Shown here: positions 25,535-34,475 of the stretch, piece after piece
Numbering within the stretch: the first letter of the stretch is position 1
Layout: each line of letters opens with the position of its first letter
DNA from: Tistrella mobilis KA081020-065
GTDB taxonomy: Bacteria > Pseudomonadota > Alphaproteobacteria > Tistrellales > Tistrellaceae
Assembly: GCF_000264455.2 (NCBI RefSeq)
Contig: NC_017956.1
Span: forward strand, 2,277,501 to 2,341,500
Reading direction: 5' to 3'
DNA length: 64,000 nt
Translations under genes and position numbers: made by a program
Notes under the pieces: generated by a model
Database searches by the model: none
What the model was told of the DNA's origin: nothing
The model's input: only the letters and a program-made list of their open reading frames with translations

Positions 25535-26965
25535 ATGGCCGTCCTCATCCGACCGCGCCCGCCTGCACCCGCGCGCGCCATCGAACTCACCGCACTCCCC
25601 GGTATCGCCGGTGTGCTGCGGCGGCCGCATGTGCTGAACGCGCTGCGCGGCCTGACCGTCTTCCTGCTTGCCTCCGCCATCTGGTTCGGGCTGACCGACC
25701 CTGCCGGCAGCGGCGCCTTCACACTCGCATTGATGTGGGGGATCTTCTGGCCCTTTTTCACCAGCCTGGTCACGCCGTCGCTGGGCAATGCCTTCTGCTC
25801 GGTGTGCCCGCATGGCTTCATGGGCAAGTATCTGAGCCGGATCGGCCTGAAGCGGCATGCGCCGCGCTGGCTGATCCGGGCCAATATCGGCCTGGTGCTG
25901 GTCATGGTGACCTATTGGGCGGTCTCGTTCGCAGCACCTGCCGCCTTCGCCCGCTCGGCCGACATCACCGCGGGCTTCTTCCTGGCCTATACCCTGCTTG
26001 CCGCCGCCAGTTTCCTCGTCTGGCGCGACATGGCCTATTGCCGCCATATCTGCCCGCTGGGCGGGGTGCTCACCGCCTATGCCCGCGCCGGGTCGGCCTG
26101 GATCACCACCGAGGCCAAAAACTGCGCCACCTGCCGCAGCTTCGATTGCGCCCGCGCCTGCCCCCACCACCTCAGCCCGTTCCGTTTCGAGGAACGCAAC
26201 GACATGGCCGACTGCACGCTGTGCATGGACTGCGCAACCGCCTGTACCTCGGTCAAGGTGGAACTGCGCCGTCCCGGTCATCAGCTGGCGCGGCCGGTGG
26301 CCCGGGATGACGGCCGCACCGCTCGGGTCCTGCTCTGGCTGACGGCGGTTGCCGCGGTCGGCGTCCAGTTCCAGCACGGGCTGAACCACACCCCGCTCGC
26401 CGCCATGATGCCCTGGAACCTGGCGGGCGGGCTGCTGGCCGATCGGATCCCGATGCCGGCCTGGTTCCAGTGGTCGGGTCTGGTCGCGCTGCTGCTCGCC
26501 ATCACCCTCACACTGGGGGCTGCCCGGACAGGCTGGGGCCTGGTCGCCCGTCTTGCCGGCCGCAATCGGGCGGAAGTTGCCGCCGTGCTCGGCCATGGTC
26601 TGGCGCCGCTCGCCTGCATCGCCATGCTCGCCCACGGCATCGTGTTCTTCCTGGCGGTCTATGCACCCAAGCTCTGGAACAGCGCCATTGCCGCCTATGG
26701 CCTGCCGGCCGCGGAGATCGGGCCGCTGGTCGCGCGCGGCACGCCCTGGCTCGGCATCTTCGACCTGCTGCCCTGGATCGCCATCCTCTGGTCACTTCGG
26801 GTGATGCATCGCCGCACGGCGCTGGTCCTGCCCGCCGGCACACCCCGCGGCCGCCGTTTTCTCGCCACGACAGCCGCGGCGGCCCCCGTGCTGCTCTATG
26901 CGCTGGTGCTGGTGATCAAGCTCTGGGCCGCCACCCAGGGGATGCCGGCCGGTCATGTCCACTGA
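25535..26965 (+). CDS. membrane polyferredoxin (NapH/NosR-like 4Fe-4S protein)
   Basis: A 476-residue membrane protein. ATG 25535 is chosen because GGAAGGAGA is 6-8 bases upstream; a TTG further up has none. About nine to ten hydrophobic segments surround two Cys clusters: CSVCPHG and CRHICPLGG in loops, and a ferredoxin pair CATCRSFDCARACP and CTLCMDCATAC. That layout fits NapH/CcoG/RdxA-type electron carriers that pass electrons across the membrane. It follows the TonB receptor closely, so it may help reduce the imported metal. No partner oxidoreductase is next to it on this strand, and the last ~230 residues form a separate membrane domain. Confidence 0.85.
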   Translation: MAVLIRPRPPAPARAIELTALPGIAGVLRRPHVLNALRGLTVFLLASAIWFGLTDPAGSGAFTLALMWGIFWPFFTSLVTPSLGNAFCSVCPHGFMGKYLSRIGLKRHAPRWLIRANIGLVLVMVTYWAVSFAAPAAFARSADITAGFFLAYTLLAAASFLVWRDMAYCRHICPLGGVLTAYARAGSAWITTEAKNCATCRSFDCARACPHHLSPFRFEERNDMADCTLCMDCATACTSVKVELRRPGHQLARPVARDDGRTARVLLWLTAVAAVGVQFQHGLNHTPLAAMMPWNLAGGLLADRIPMPAWFQWSGLVALLLAITLTLGAARTGWGLVARLAGRNRAEVAAVLGHGLAPLACIAMLAHGIVFFLAVYAPKLWNSAIAAYGLPAAEIGPLVARGTPWLGIFDLLPWIAILWSLRVMHRRTALVLPAGTPRGRRFLATTAAAAPVLLYALVLVIKLWAATQGMPAGHVH

Positions 26966-26982
26966 CGTCCATGCCCGGGCGT

Positions 26983-27861
26983 TCAGGCACCGGCGGCCGG
27001 CCCCTGCCAGTCGCCGCGGGCCAGGCGCAGCGGCGACGGCGCCGTGTCCCGCGCCAGGCGATAGCGCACCTCGCGCCCGCGCCCGTCGAAGGCCACCCCC
27101 AGCCAGCGCGGCTCGGCCGCGCGGTACCAGAGCGTCATGGTCAGGTCGCCGGTCACGTCATAGGCGCGGGCGGCGATGCTGCCGCCATCCGGTGCCGGGC
27201 GCTCCACGGTGCCCCGATCGGCCACCGCCACCTCCAGCAGCCGGCCGCGCTGTGTGTCCAGCCAGCGCGGCCGCGCCGGCGTGTCCGGATGCCAATAGCT
27301 GGTCGGGATCACGTCGGCCGGGGCCTCCACCCGGCCGTCGGCCCCCTCCACCACGAAACTGTCGCCCTCTGCCCGCCCATCGACCGCATAGGCCGTGCCG
27401 TCATCGTCGGTGCGGGTCCGGATCGCGACCAGCCGGCCGCCGGCCCAGCTTTCGGTGTTGCGATGGGTGTAGCGATAGACCGTGATCGGCCCGAACGAGA
27501 CCGCAAGATCGATCTCCACCGACACCGTCAGCCGGCCATCGGCCTCGGGCGTGAACCGCAGCACATGGCGGCCCATCGGGGCATCGCCCCGGAAGACGTC
27601 GAAGGCCAGCTCACCCGTCCCCGGGGCGGCAGCCGCCAGGGCGCGGCCGGCAAAAACCGGCGCCGCCAGCAGCAGCCCGCCCCCCAGCAGGCCGGCCACC
27701 ACGGTCCGCCGGTCAACCCCGCCACGCCCGCGCCGGCAGGCATCCGAACAGTAACGCACCGCCTCCCAGTCGCGGGCCCATTTGCGCCGCCAGGCGAAGG
27801 GCCGCCCGCATGCCGCACACAGCCTGGCCGGCAGATCGGCCTTGCGTCGCATTTTCGGCAT
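26983..27861 (-). CDS. DUF2256 zinc-ribbon fused to exported DUF6134-like domain
   Basis: A 292-residue protein. Residues 1-44 are a complete DUF2256 unit ([20 protein letters not shown], then RYCSDACRR), with CxxC and CxxxC Zn ligands. Then comes [19 protein letters not shown] (about 48-66), a twin-arginine-like signal, and after it a ~215-residue beta-rich domain with motifs [26 protein letters not shown] and [10 protein letters not shown], which I read as DUF6134. Both are single-gene proteins elsewhere. It converges on the polyferredoxin gene (17 bases between stops) and is divergent from the renalase-like gene. A start at an internal GTG could give a free exported part but would lose the Arg pair. 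Function unknown. Confidence 0.75.
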   Translation of the reverse strand: MPKMRRKADLPARLCAACGRPFAWRRKWARDWEAVRYCSDACRRGRGGVDRRTVVAGLLGGGLLLAAPVFAGRALAAAAPGTGELAFDVFRGDAPMGRHVLRFTPEADGRLTVSVEIDLAVSFGPITVYRYTHRNTESWAGGRLVAIRTRTDDDGTAYAVDGRAEGDSFVVEGADGRVEAPADVIPTSYWHPDTPARPRWLDTQRGRLLEVAVADRGTVERPAPDGGSIAARAYDVTGDLTMTLWYRAAEPRWLGVAFDGRGREVRYRLARDTAPSPLRLARGDWQGPAAGA

Positions 27862-27971
27862 CGCATGTCTCCCGGGTGGTCAGGTCTCACAATTCGCGGT
27901 CTCCGCCCCATATACCGACGGCGGAAGCCAACGGATCACCCGTTCGGCATCTGTCGAGGGAGTAATCGTCC

Positions 27972-29027
27972 GTGACCTCAACGCCGCCCCCTGCCTTCGA
28001 AGACCCGATCGGGCTTGCGATCATCGGTGCGGGCCTTGCCGGCATATCCGCCGGCCGGCTGGCCAGACGCCAGGGCGTCACGCCCCTGATCTTCGACAAG
28101 GGACGCGGCATCGGCGGCCGGCTCGCCACCCGCCGCGCCACGCTCGACGACGGCACGGTTCTCCGCTTCGACCACGGCGCCCAGTTCATGACCGCCCGCA
28201 GCCCCGCCCTGGTCGCCGCCATGGCCGGGGCCGAGGCCGCCAATCTGGCACGCCGCCTGCCCGCCCCGCCCCTGCATGGCCCATCCCTGCATGGTCAACC
28301 GCCGGCACCCGAACGCGACCAGCCCCGCTGGGTAGGCCAGCCCCACTGGGTGGGCATGGGCGGCATGACGGCGATCGCGAAACATCTGGCCCAGGGTCTC
28401 GACATCCGCACCGGCACCCGCGTCGGCGGGGTCGTCCGCACCGGCCGCGGCCTCTGGCGGCTGGAGGACGAAGACGGTCTGCCACTGGTCCAGGCGCGCC
28501 GGCTGATCGTCACCGCCCCGCCCGAGCAGACGCTGGACCTGCTGATCGATGTCCTGCTGCCCGAAGGCTGGCGCCGCCGCATCGCCTCCACCATCGTCGC
28601 CCCCTGCTGGGCGCTGATGCTGGCGGTGGACGAGGCACTGCCCCTGCCCGGCCCGCGCTGGCGGCCGGAGGACGAGGCGATTGCCTGGCTCGGCGACCAG
28701 ACCGCCCTGCCCGGCCGCGCGGCAGGTCCGCAAAGCCTCGTCGTCCATGCCACGCCGCATTGGAGCCGGATCCATCTTGAGGAAACGCCGGAGGTGGCCG
28801 CCGCTTCCCTGCTCCGCGAACTCGAACGCCTGATCGGCCGGGCGATCACCCCGCGCCTGATCCAGGCCCATCGCTGGCGCTATGCTCTCGCAGAGGTGCC
28901 GCTTGGCTCACTTTGCCTGGCCGATACCGGGACCGGGATCGCCATCGCCGGCGACTGGTGCATCGGCGGGCGTGCCGAGGCCGCGGTGGACAGCGGTCGC
29001 GCCGCAGCCCTGGCACTGATCGGCTGA
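27972..29027 (+). CDS. renalase-like FAD-dependent oxidoreductase
   Basis: A 351-residue flavoprotein starting at GTG 27972 (GAGGGAG about 10 bases upstream). The N-terminal FAD fold is clear: IIGAGLAGISAGRLAR (dinucleotide fingerprint), then DKGRGIGGRLATRR and FDHGAQFMTARS, the renalase/amine-oxidase pattern. A C-terminal FAD-contact motif is GDWCIGGRAEAAVDSGRAAA. It would oxidise an unknown amine or isomerised nicotinamide. It is divergent from the DUF2256 fusion; DUF2256 genes are often seen near FAD photolyase/oxidase genes, so the pair is in line with known neighbourhoods (from memory). Confidence 0.85.
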   Translation: MTSTPPPAFEDPIGLAIIGAGLAGISAGRLARRQGVTPLIFDKGRGIGGRLATRRATLDDGTVLRFDHGAQFMTARSPALVAAMAGAEAANLARRLPAPPLHGPSLHGQPPAPERDQPRWVGQPHWVGMGGMTAIAKHLAQGLDIRTGTRVGGVVRTGRGLWRLEDEDGLPLVQARRLIVTAPPEQTLDLLIDVLLPEGWRRRIASTIVAPCWALMLAVDEALPLPGPRWRPEDEAIAWLGDQTALPGRAAGPQSLVVHATPHWSRIHLEETPEVAAASLLRELERLIGRAITPRLIQAHRWRYALAEVPLGSLCLADTGTGIAIAGDWCIGGRAEAAVDSGRAAALALIG

Positions 29028-29173
29028 GTAAGACCGGTCAGGCACCAAGGGTTTGTCACCAACACTTCATTTCTGATCCGAGGGTTGCGCGGCTAAGAAT
29101 AGGGTTCACCCCCTCTGGTTGCGGTCGCAGATCCCGGCGACCGACCCCGCTTTGTGCCGGTGGCCCCCGCCTC

Positions 29174-29746
29174 ATGTCCGTGCTCTACCAGTCCTCGTCC
29201 GACCTGCCCGACCTCGTCGCAGGCCTCTATGAGCGCCGGGCGCATGATCTGTATCTGGGCGAGCCGGTGACGGTCTACGAACATGCGGTGCAATCGGCAA
29301 TGATCGCCGAGGCCGACGGTGCCGCACCGACCATGATCGCCGCCGCCCTGCTCCATGATGTGGGTCAGCTGATCCGCGGCGCCGCCGAGGACGCCCATCG
29401 CCTGGCCGACGACGAAGAGCATGCCCGGGTCGGCGGTGACTTCCTCGCGAGCTATTTCCTGCCCGAGGTGGCAGAGGCGGTGCGCCTGCATGTCCAGGCC
29501 AAGCGCTATCTGGCGGCATCGGATGCCGGCTATGCCGCGACGCTGACCCCGGCCGCCCGTGTCGCCCTCTCCGCCGGTGGCGGTGCGATGTCGCAGGAAG
29601 AGGCGACGGTGTTCCGCATCCGCCGCCATGCCGATACCGCCCTCAGACTCCGGCGCTACTGCGACCGGGCGAAGCAGCGCAATCTCGTGCTGCCCCGCTT
29701 CCGCAGCTTCGCACGTCATGTGCTGGCGGCGGCGCGGCGCGACTGA
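29174..29746 (+). CDS. PhnZ-like HD-domain oxygenase, phosphonate degradation
   Basis: A 190-residue HD-fold protein starting at ATG 29174 (MSVLYQSSS). The substrate loop LYLGEPVT resembles the Tyr/Glu loop of PhnZ. The metal ligands expected in this diiron family can be traced: His in YEHAVQSA, His-Asp in LLHDVGQ, His in EEHARVGG, His in RLHVQAKRYL (with the conserved Lys), and Asp in RRYCDRAK. This matches the phosphonate-degradation HD-domain oxygenases (TIGR03276-like), which cleave the C-P bond of hydroxyphosphonates with O2. No PhnY-type dioxygenase is next to it. Its role beside tamB is unclear; the C-P lyase operons lie 18 kb away. Confidence 0.75.
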   Translation: MSVLYQSSSDLPDLVAGLYERRAHDLYLGEPVTVYEHAVQSAMIAEADGAAPTMIAAALLHDVGQLIRGAAEDAHRLADDEEHARVGGDFLASYFLPEVAEAVRLHVQAKRYLAASDAGYAATLTPAARVALSAGGGAMSQEEATVFRIRRHADTALRLRRYCDRAKQRNLVLPRFRSFARHVLAAARRD

Positions 29747-29779
29747 CGCCGCGCCGCTCGTTCCGTCGATCATCTTCCG

Positions 29780-32700
29780 TCAGTAGTCGTAGCTCCAGGT
29801 CGCACCCACGGAACTGCCGCCCTCGGCACCGACTTCGGTGTCGACCTTGATGTTGGGCAGCACCTCCAGCTCCACCGTCACGGCACTGCTGCCGGCCCCC
29901 TGCTCGACACCGACGAACAGGTCGTCGCTCAGATATTTGCCGGCCCTGACCGAGGCGCCGGAGCCGGTATCGTCGGTGCCGACATCCAGCACGTCGAGCC
30001 CGAACAGGTCACGGGCGAAGCCGGTGGGATCGAAACCGCCGCCCCCGCCGCCGGTCAGCGTCGCCAGCCCCTGCCCGACCCTGATCGCATCCACGGCCGA
30101 CAGTTTCGCTCCCGGCTTGCCGAAGAAGGCCCGGGCCAGGATCTCGTCCTGCGCCAGCGCCGGTTCCGAAGTCAGCGTCAGCTGCGGTGCCGAGGCCCGG
30201 CCGGTGACCTGCACGATGGCGGTGACATCGGCATTGGTCAGCGTCGCTTCGATATCGAGCCGCGGATCGATATCGGCCAGACCGTCGAAGGTGATGACAC
30301 CCTTCGAGAAGGTCAGGGTCCGCCCGACCACATCGGCCTCGCCGCGCACCACGCTGAGTTCGCCGTTGATCACCGGCGCGCCGGTGGTGCCGCGCACCTT
30401 CAGATTGCCCTGCCATTCGGTGTCCAGCCCACGGCCGCGCACGAAGATCCGCCCCGGCGCCCGGACATCGATGTTGAGCGCCAGCCCGCCCGATGCCTGC
30501 TGCTGCTGTTCGGGCGAGCCCGGATCCGCCACCACCCGGCCGTTCCTGACCTCGACCACGTCGATCGTGCGGATCGACGGCCCGCCGCTGTCGATCAGCC
30601 GGACCTCCGCCTGACGCACCGTCACGGTCCCGCCCAGCTGTCCGTCGCCCAGCCCGCCGGTCATCGCCAGATTGCCGTCGAGCACCGCATCGACATCGTC
30701 GCGGCGCACCAGGCGCGCCTGATCGATCTTCACCTTGATGTCCATGCGCGGGTCGGCAAGGTCATCCAGATTGACCGTACCGTTCACGGTGACCGTACCA
30801 CTGCCACCGTCGCGCGCATCCAGCTTCACCGCCAGACAGCACCGCCCGGAGACACCGATCTCACCGGTAATGCCCGTCAGCAGCGTGCCCACATCCTGGT
30901 TCTCATAGGCCGCACCGGTCAGCCGGATACCGCCTGCGACATCCGGATTGGCGACGGTACCGTTCACGGTCATGTCGGCATCGATCCGCCCGGCGAAGCG
31001 CTGGCCGTCTATGCCGGCGGCCAGCGCCAGCCGGCCCAGATCGCCCTGCCATCGCAGCCGGCCCTCGACCGGCCCGGCGTCATCCAGCGCAATCTCCGTC
31101 GGCGCCCCGCGCCGGAAGGGCTGGAGCGGAGCCTTTGCCGTGACGGTCAGCGGCTGTTCGCCCAGACCTGCGATCGCGAGGTCCAGATCCGCCGTGCGGT
31201 CGCCGAGCGTCGCCTTCACATCGCCCGAGATGATCGGCGTTTCCATGCCTTCGACCTCGGCATCGACCGGCAGGTCGCGGATTGTGAGCGTCACCGCGCC
31301 CTCCCGCCCGCGCGGGCCCATGGCCAGATCGATCGTGCCGTCCAGCCGGCCGCCATTGCCGATCGGCGCCTGGAACCGGCGCAGCGGGTCGAGCGGCACC
31401 GCCGTCAGCCGGCCTTCGGCGGTCAGCCGATCCGGCGCCATCACGGCATCGAGCACGATGCGGCCGGCCTTGCCGATCCGCAATTCCGGCAGGTCGACGC
31501 GGGTGGCATCGGCAAGGCGCACCGTCGCCGGCGCCCCCAGCCCCAGTTCTTCACCCAGCGCCTGGCCCTTCAGCCGGTCGAGCGTCAGCACCATCGCCCC
31601 CTGCCGGTCGGTCGCCAGATTGCCGCCGGCATCCAGCGTCAGCCGGCCCTTGAAATTGCCGGTCGCCGCCAGATCGAATCCTGTCGCCGCCCCCTGTGGC
31701 GTGGCCGTGGCCTTCAGCGTGGCCAGCTGCACGGGACCGGCGGTCACCCGCTCGGCCGCGATCGTCGCCCGTCCACCCGGCCGGCCCTGGTCCAGCACCA
31801 GGTCGGCATCCAGCGTCAGCCGCTCGGCCGCGACACTGCCGGCCACGGAAAGGGCTGCCGCCTCGCCATCGGCCTTCACCGTCTGGCGGCCGCGCCGGTC
31901 GGCACCCAGATCGACATCCAGCGACAGCCGCCCGCCCATATCGAGCCCGGCCAGCCGGCCGAGCGGCGCCAGATCCGGCGAATTGATGTCGAACCGGCCG
32001 CGCACCAGCGCATTGGCGAGGGTCACCGCCGCCTGACCACGTGCCGTGGTGCCGGCGAAATCGAGGGTCAGCGCATTCACGTCCAGGCGCTTGCCGCCAT
32101 CGGCCGAAGCCGCCTCGGCCGTCAGCCTGAGCGGGCCTTCCGCGGTCTCGCCATCCAGGGCCACGCGACCGGTCGGGGCCGTGAGCAGATTGCGACCGTC
32201 GAGATCGAGCGTCAGGCGCTGGACGTCGATCGTGCCCAGCCGGCCATCCGCCAGCCGGGCCGTCACCCGCGCCGCCGGATCGGAAAGATTGCCGCCGAGC
32301 GCGATATCAGCTTCCAGCCTGCCCGTGGCCGGTGCGCCGACCGCATCCGCCAGCCGCCCCAGATCGCGCACCGCAAGAGTGAGTTTCGTGCCGTCGAGCC
32401 CGCCCGCAGCCCCCAGCGCCGCCCGTCCGGCGAGGCGGGTGGTTCCGGTCGCAAGCGACAGGTTCTCGGCCATGACCCCGCCCTCGCCCGTAACGGTCAC
32501 CCGGGTGGCGAGATCGATCCGCCCGGCCAACGCCGCATCGGCCTCTGGAATGCCGAGTTGCAACGACCGGCCTTCGGCGGAGACATCCGCCACCAGACGG
32601 CTCGCCGGATTGCCGGTGACCGTGACATCGAGCCCCAGCGTGCCGGCAAGCTGCGGCAGGCCGGCAAGGGTGGCGAGCCGGCTCAATTTTTCGGCCGACA

Positions 32701-34426
32701 GCCCGGCCTGGGCGTCGATGGTGCCGTCGCCCAGGGCGTAGCTGCCGGTGGCCGAAAGGTTGGCGGTGCCGATGTCGAGCAGTGCCGCATCGATCACCAC
32801 CTTGTCCGCGGCACCGTCGAAGCTGCCCCGGGTTTTGAGCGACAGAACCCCGTCGGCCGCCTCTGGCGGCAGGCCCAGCGCCGCCGGGCGCGGCCCGTCG
32901 AGATCCAGATCCAGCGCCAGATCCAGATCGGCCGGCAGGTCCTGGGCCGGCGCGCGACCGGTCACCGCCGCGGTCAGTCGGGCGGCATTGGCGAAGGGCC
33001 CGCCATCGCCGATGCCCTGCAGCCGCGGCGCCGCCAGCGTCGCCGCCAGCCGGGCATCGACGGCGGGCCAGGTACCATCGACATCCAGCGTCAGGGTCGC
33101 CGCCGACATCGCCGCCGGCTGCGCCAGCGCCAGAAGCGGCGCCGTGCCCGAGACATTGCCGGTCAGCCGCGCCTGCACCGCACCGGTGCCGGTATCCATC
33201 CCGGCCGTGCCCGAAAGGCTGACGCCGCCGGTCGAGAGCGCCAGCCGGTCGACGGCCAGCGTCTGGCCATCCGGCTGCCGCGCCGACAGATCGAAAGAGA
33301 GCGGGGTTTCCGAGGCGAGCACCAGCGGCGGCACCGGTTGATCCGCAGATGCGTCACGCGCGAGGGATGCATCGCCCTCGACGGGTGCATCGCCCGCTGC
33401 GGGTGCGGCTGCATCGGCCCCGGCGAGCGCCCGGCCCATGCCGGCCCAGTCGAGTTCGCCCTGAAGCTGCAGCGAGGGATCGGGACGCAATGCCAATGCG
33501 ATGCCGGTCTTAAGATCGGCCAGCCCCTCCACATCCGCGGTCAGCCGACCGGTCCAGCCCTCCAGCGGGCCCGAGCCTTCAAGCCTGGCGGTGATCGGCG
33601 GCCGGCCGGGAAGATCCGCCATGGTCGCGACCAGCCCGCCTGCCGCCTCTTCGGCCACCAGATCGACATCCAGCGTGCCGGCCTTGAGATCGGTTTCGAG
33701 GGCAGCCGATACCCGTCCCGCCGGGCCGTCGAGGCGATGGATGTCGAGCCTGGCCCACGAGGTATCGCCACGCCCGACCCGCGCCGCGCCGTCGACCCCC
33801 AGCATGGCCGGCGCATCCAGACCGGTCAGCCGCGGATCGAGTTCGAGCAGCGAAACGCTCAGCTGCCGGAGATCGAGTGTCAGCGGCGGCAGCATGCCCT
33901 CGTCGGGCAGGCGCACGGTCCGCGGATCGAAAGGCTCCGACGGTGGCGGCGGCGTGCCGTCATCGGGCGGCGGCGCAACCTTGATCCGCTCCGCCGCGAT
34001 GGTCGCGATCTCGATGCGCCCGGCGAGCAGGGCCGAGGGCCGCCACGAGAAGGTGACGTCGTCGGCCACCAGCCAGGGATCGGCCGGATCGCCGATGCGG
34101 AGCCGCGGCAGATGCAGGCGCCCGAACAGGCTGCCCTCGATCGCCGGCAGTTCCACCGGCCCCAGACCGGCCGCCTCGATCCCGTCACGGGCAAACCCGG
34201 CGATGGTCCGGCGCCCCTGATCGCTGTCGGCCCAGATCGCCGCGCCGCCGATGCCGCCGGCCACAACCACCACAAGGCCCACCACCCCATAGCCCAGGAT
34301 CTTCCGGATCCGGCCACGGCGCCGTTTCGCCCTGCCTTTGTCAGGTCCGGGCTTGGGTGGCTCGGCTCCGCCGCTGGAGGACGGGGTCGTCGGATCGGGT
34401 GCCCGTTCGGGCGTGTCACTGCTCAC
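29780..34426 (-). CDS. tamB: translocation and assembly module TamB
   Basis: A 1548-residue protein starting at GTG 34426. Residues 38-60 are a membrane anchor (GYGVVGLVVVVAGGIG) after an acidic/basic cytoplasmic end. The body is a long AsmA/TamB-like repeat of beta strands (many LxLDxxG and xGxVxLxG units) spanning the periplasm. The C-terminal DUF490 region contains RGTTGAPVINGELSVVRGEA and FDGLADIDPRLDIEATL, and the protein ends VGATWSYDY. It helps carry outer membrane proteins and possibly lipids to the outer membrane. tamA ends 49 bases upstream of its start, so the pair is an operon. Confidence 0.93.
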   Translation of the reverse strand: MSSDTPERAPDPTTPSSSGGAEPPKPGPDKGRAKRRRGRIRKILGYGVVGLVVVVAGGIGGAAIWADSDQGRRTIAGFARDGIEAAGLGPVELPAIEGSLFGRLHLPRLRIGDPADPWLVADDVTFSWRPSALLAGRIEIATIAAERIKVAPPPDDGTPPPPSEPFDPRTVRLPDEGMLPPLTLDLRQLSVSLLELDPRLTGLDAPAMLGVDGAARVGRGDTSWARLDIHRLDGPAGRVSAALETDLKAGTLDVDLVAEEAAGGLVATMADLPGRPPITARLEGSGPLEGWTGRLTADVEGLADLKTGIALALRPDPSLQLQGELDWAGMGRALAGADAAAPAAGDAPVEGDASLARDASADQPVPPLVLASETPLSFDLSARQPDGQTLAVDRLALSTGGVSLSGTAGMDTGTGAVQARLTGNVSGTAPLLALAQPAAMSAATLTLDVDGTWPAVDARLAATLAAPRLQGIGDGGPFANAARLTAAVTGRAPAQDLPADLDLALDLDLDGPRPAALGLPPEAADGVLSLKTRGSFDGAADKVVIDAALLDIGTANLSATGSYALGDGTIDAQAGLSAEKLSRLATLAGLPQLAGTLGLDVTVTGNPASRLVADVSAEGRSLQLGIPEADAALAGRIDLATRVTVTGEGGVMAENLSLATGTTRLAGRAALGAAGGLDGTKLTLAVRDLGRLADAVGAPATGRLEADIALGGNLSDPAARVTARLADGRLGTIDVQRLTLDLDGRNLLTAPTGRVALDGETAEGPLRLTAEAASADGGKRLDVNALTLDFAGTTARGQAAVTLANALVRGRFDINSPDLAPLGRLAGLDMGGRLSLDVDLGADRRGRQTVKADGEAAALSVAGSVAAERLTLDADLVLDQGRPGGRATIAAERVTAGPVQLATLKATATPQGAATGFDLAATGNFKGRLTLDAGGNLATDRQGAMVLTLDRLKGQALGEELGLGAPATVRLADATRVDLPELRIGKAGRIVLDAVMAPDRLTAEGRLTAVPLDPLRRFQAPIGNGGRLDGTIDLAMGPRGREGAVTLTIRDLPVDAEVEGMETPIISGDVKATLGDRTADLDLAIAGLGEQPLTVTAKAPLQPFRRGAPTEIALDDAGPVEGRLRWQGDLGRLALAAGIDGQRFAGRIDADMTVNGTVANPDVAGGIRLTGAAYENQDVGTLLTGITGEIGVSGRCCLAVKLDARDGGSGTVTVNGTVNLDDLADPRMDIKVKIDQARLVRRDDVDAVLDGNLAMTGGLGDGQLGGTVTVRQAEVRLIDSGGPSIRTIDVVEVRNGRVVADPGSPEQQQQASGGLALNIDVRAPGRIFVRGRGLDTEWQGNLKVRGTTGAPVINGELSVVRGEADVVGRTLTFSKGVITFDGLADIDPRLDIEATLTNADVTAIVQVTGRASAPQLTLTSEPALAQDEILARAFFGKPGAKLSAVDAIRVGQGLATLTGGGGGGFDPTGFARDLFGLDVLDVGTDDTGSGASVRAGKYLSDDLFVGVEQGAGSSAVTVELEVLPNIKVDTEVGAEGGSSVGATWSYDY

Positions 34427-34475
34427 GTTTCGGTCTCACTCCGCCTCGGAAGGCCGCATCCGGGTCACCGGTCGG

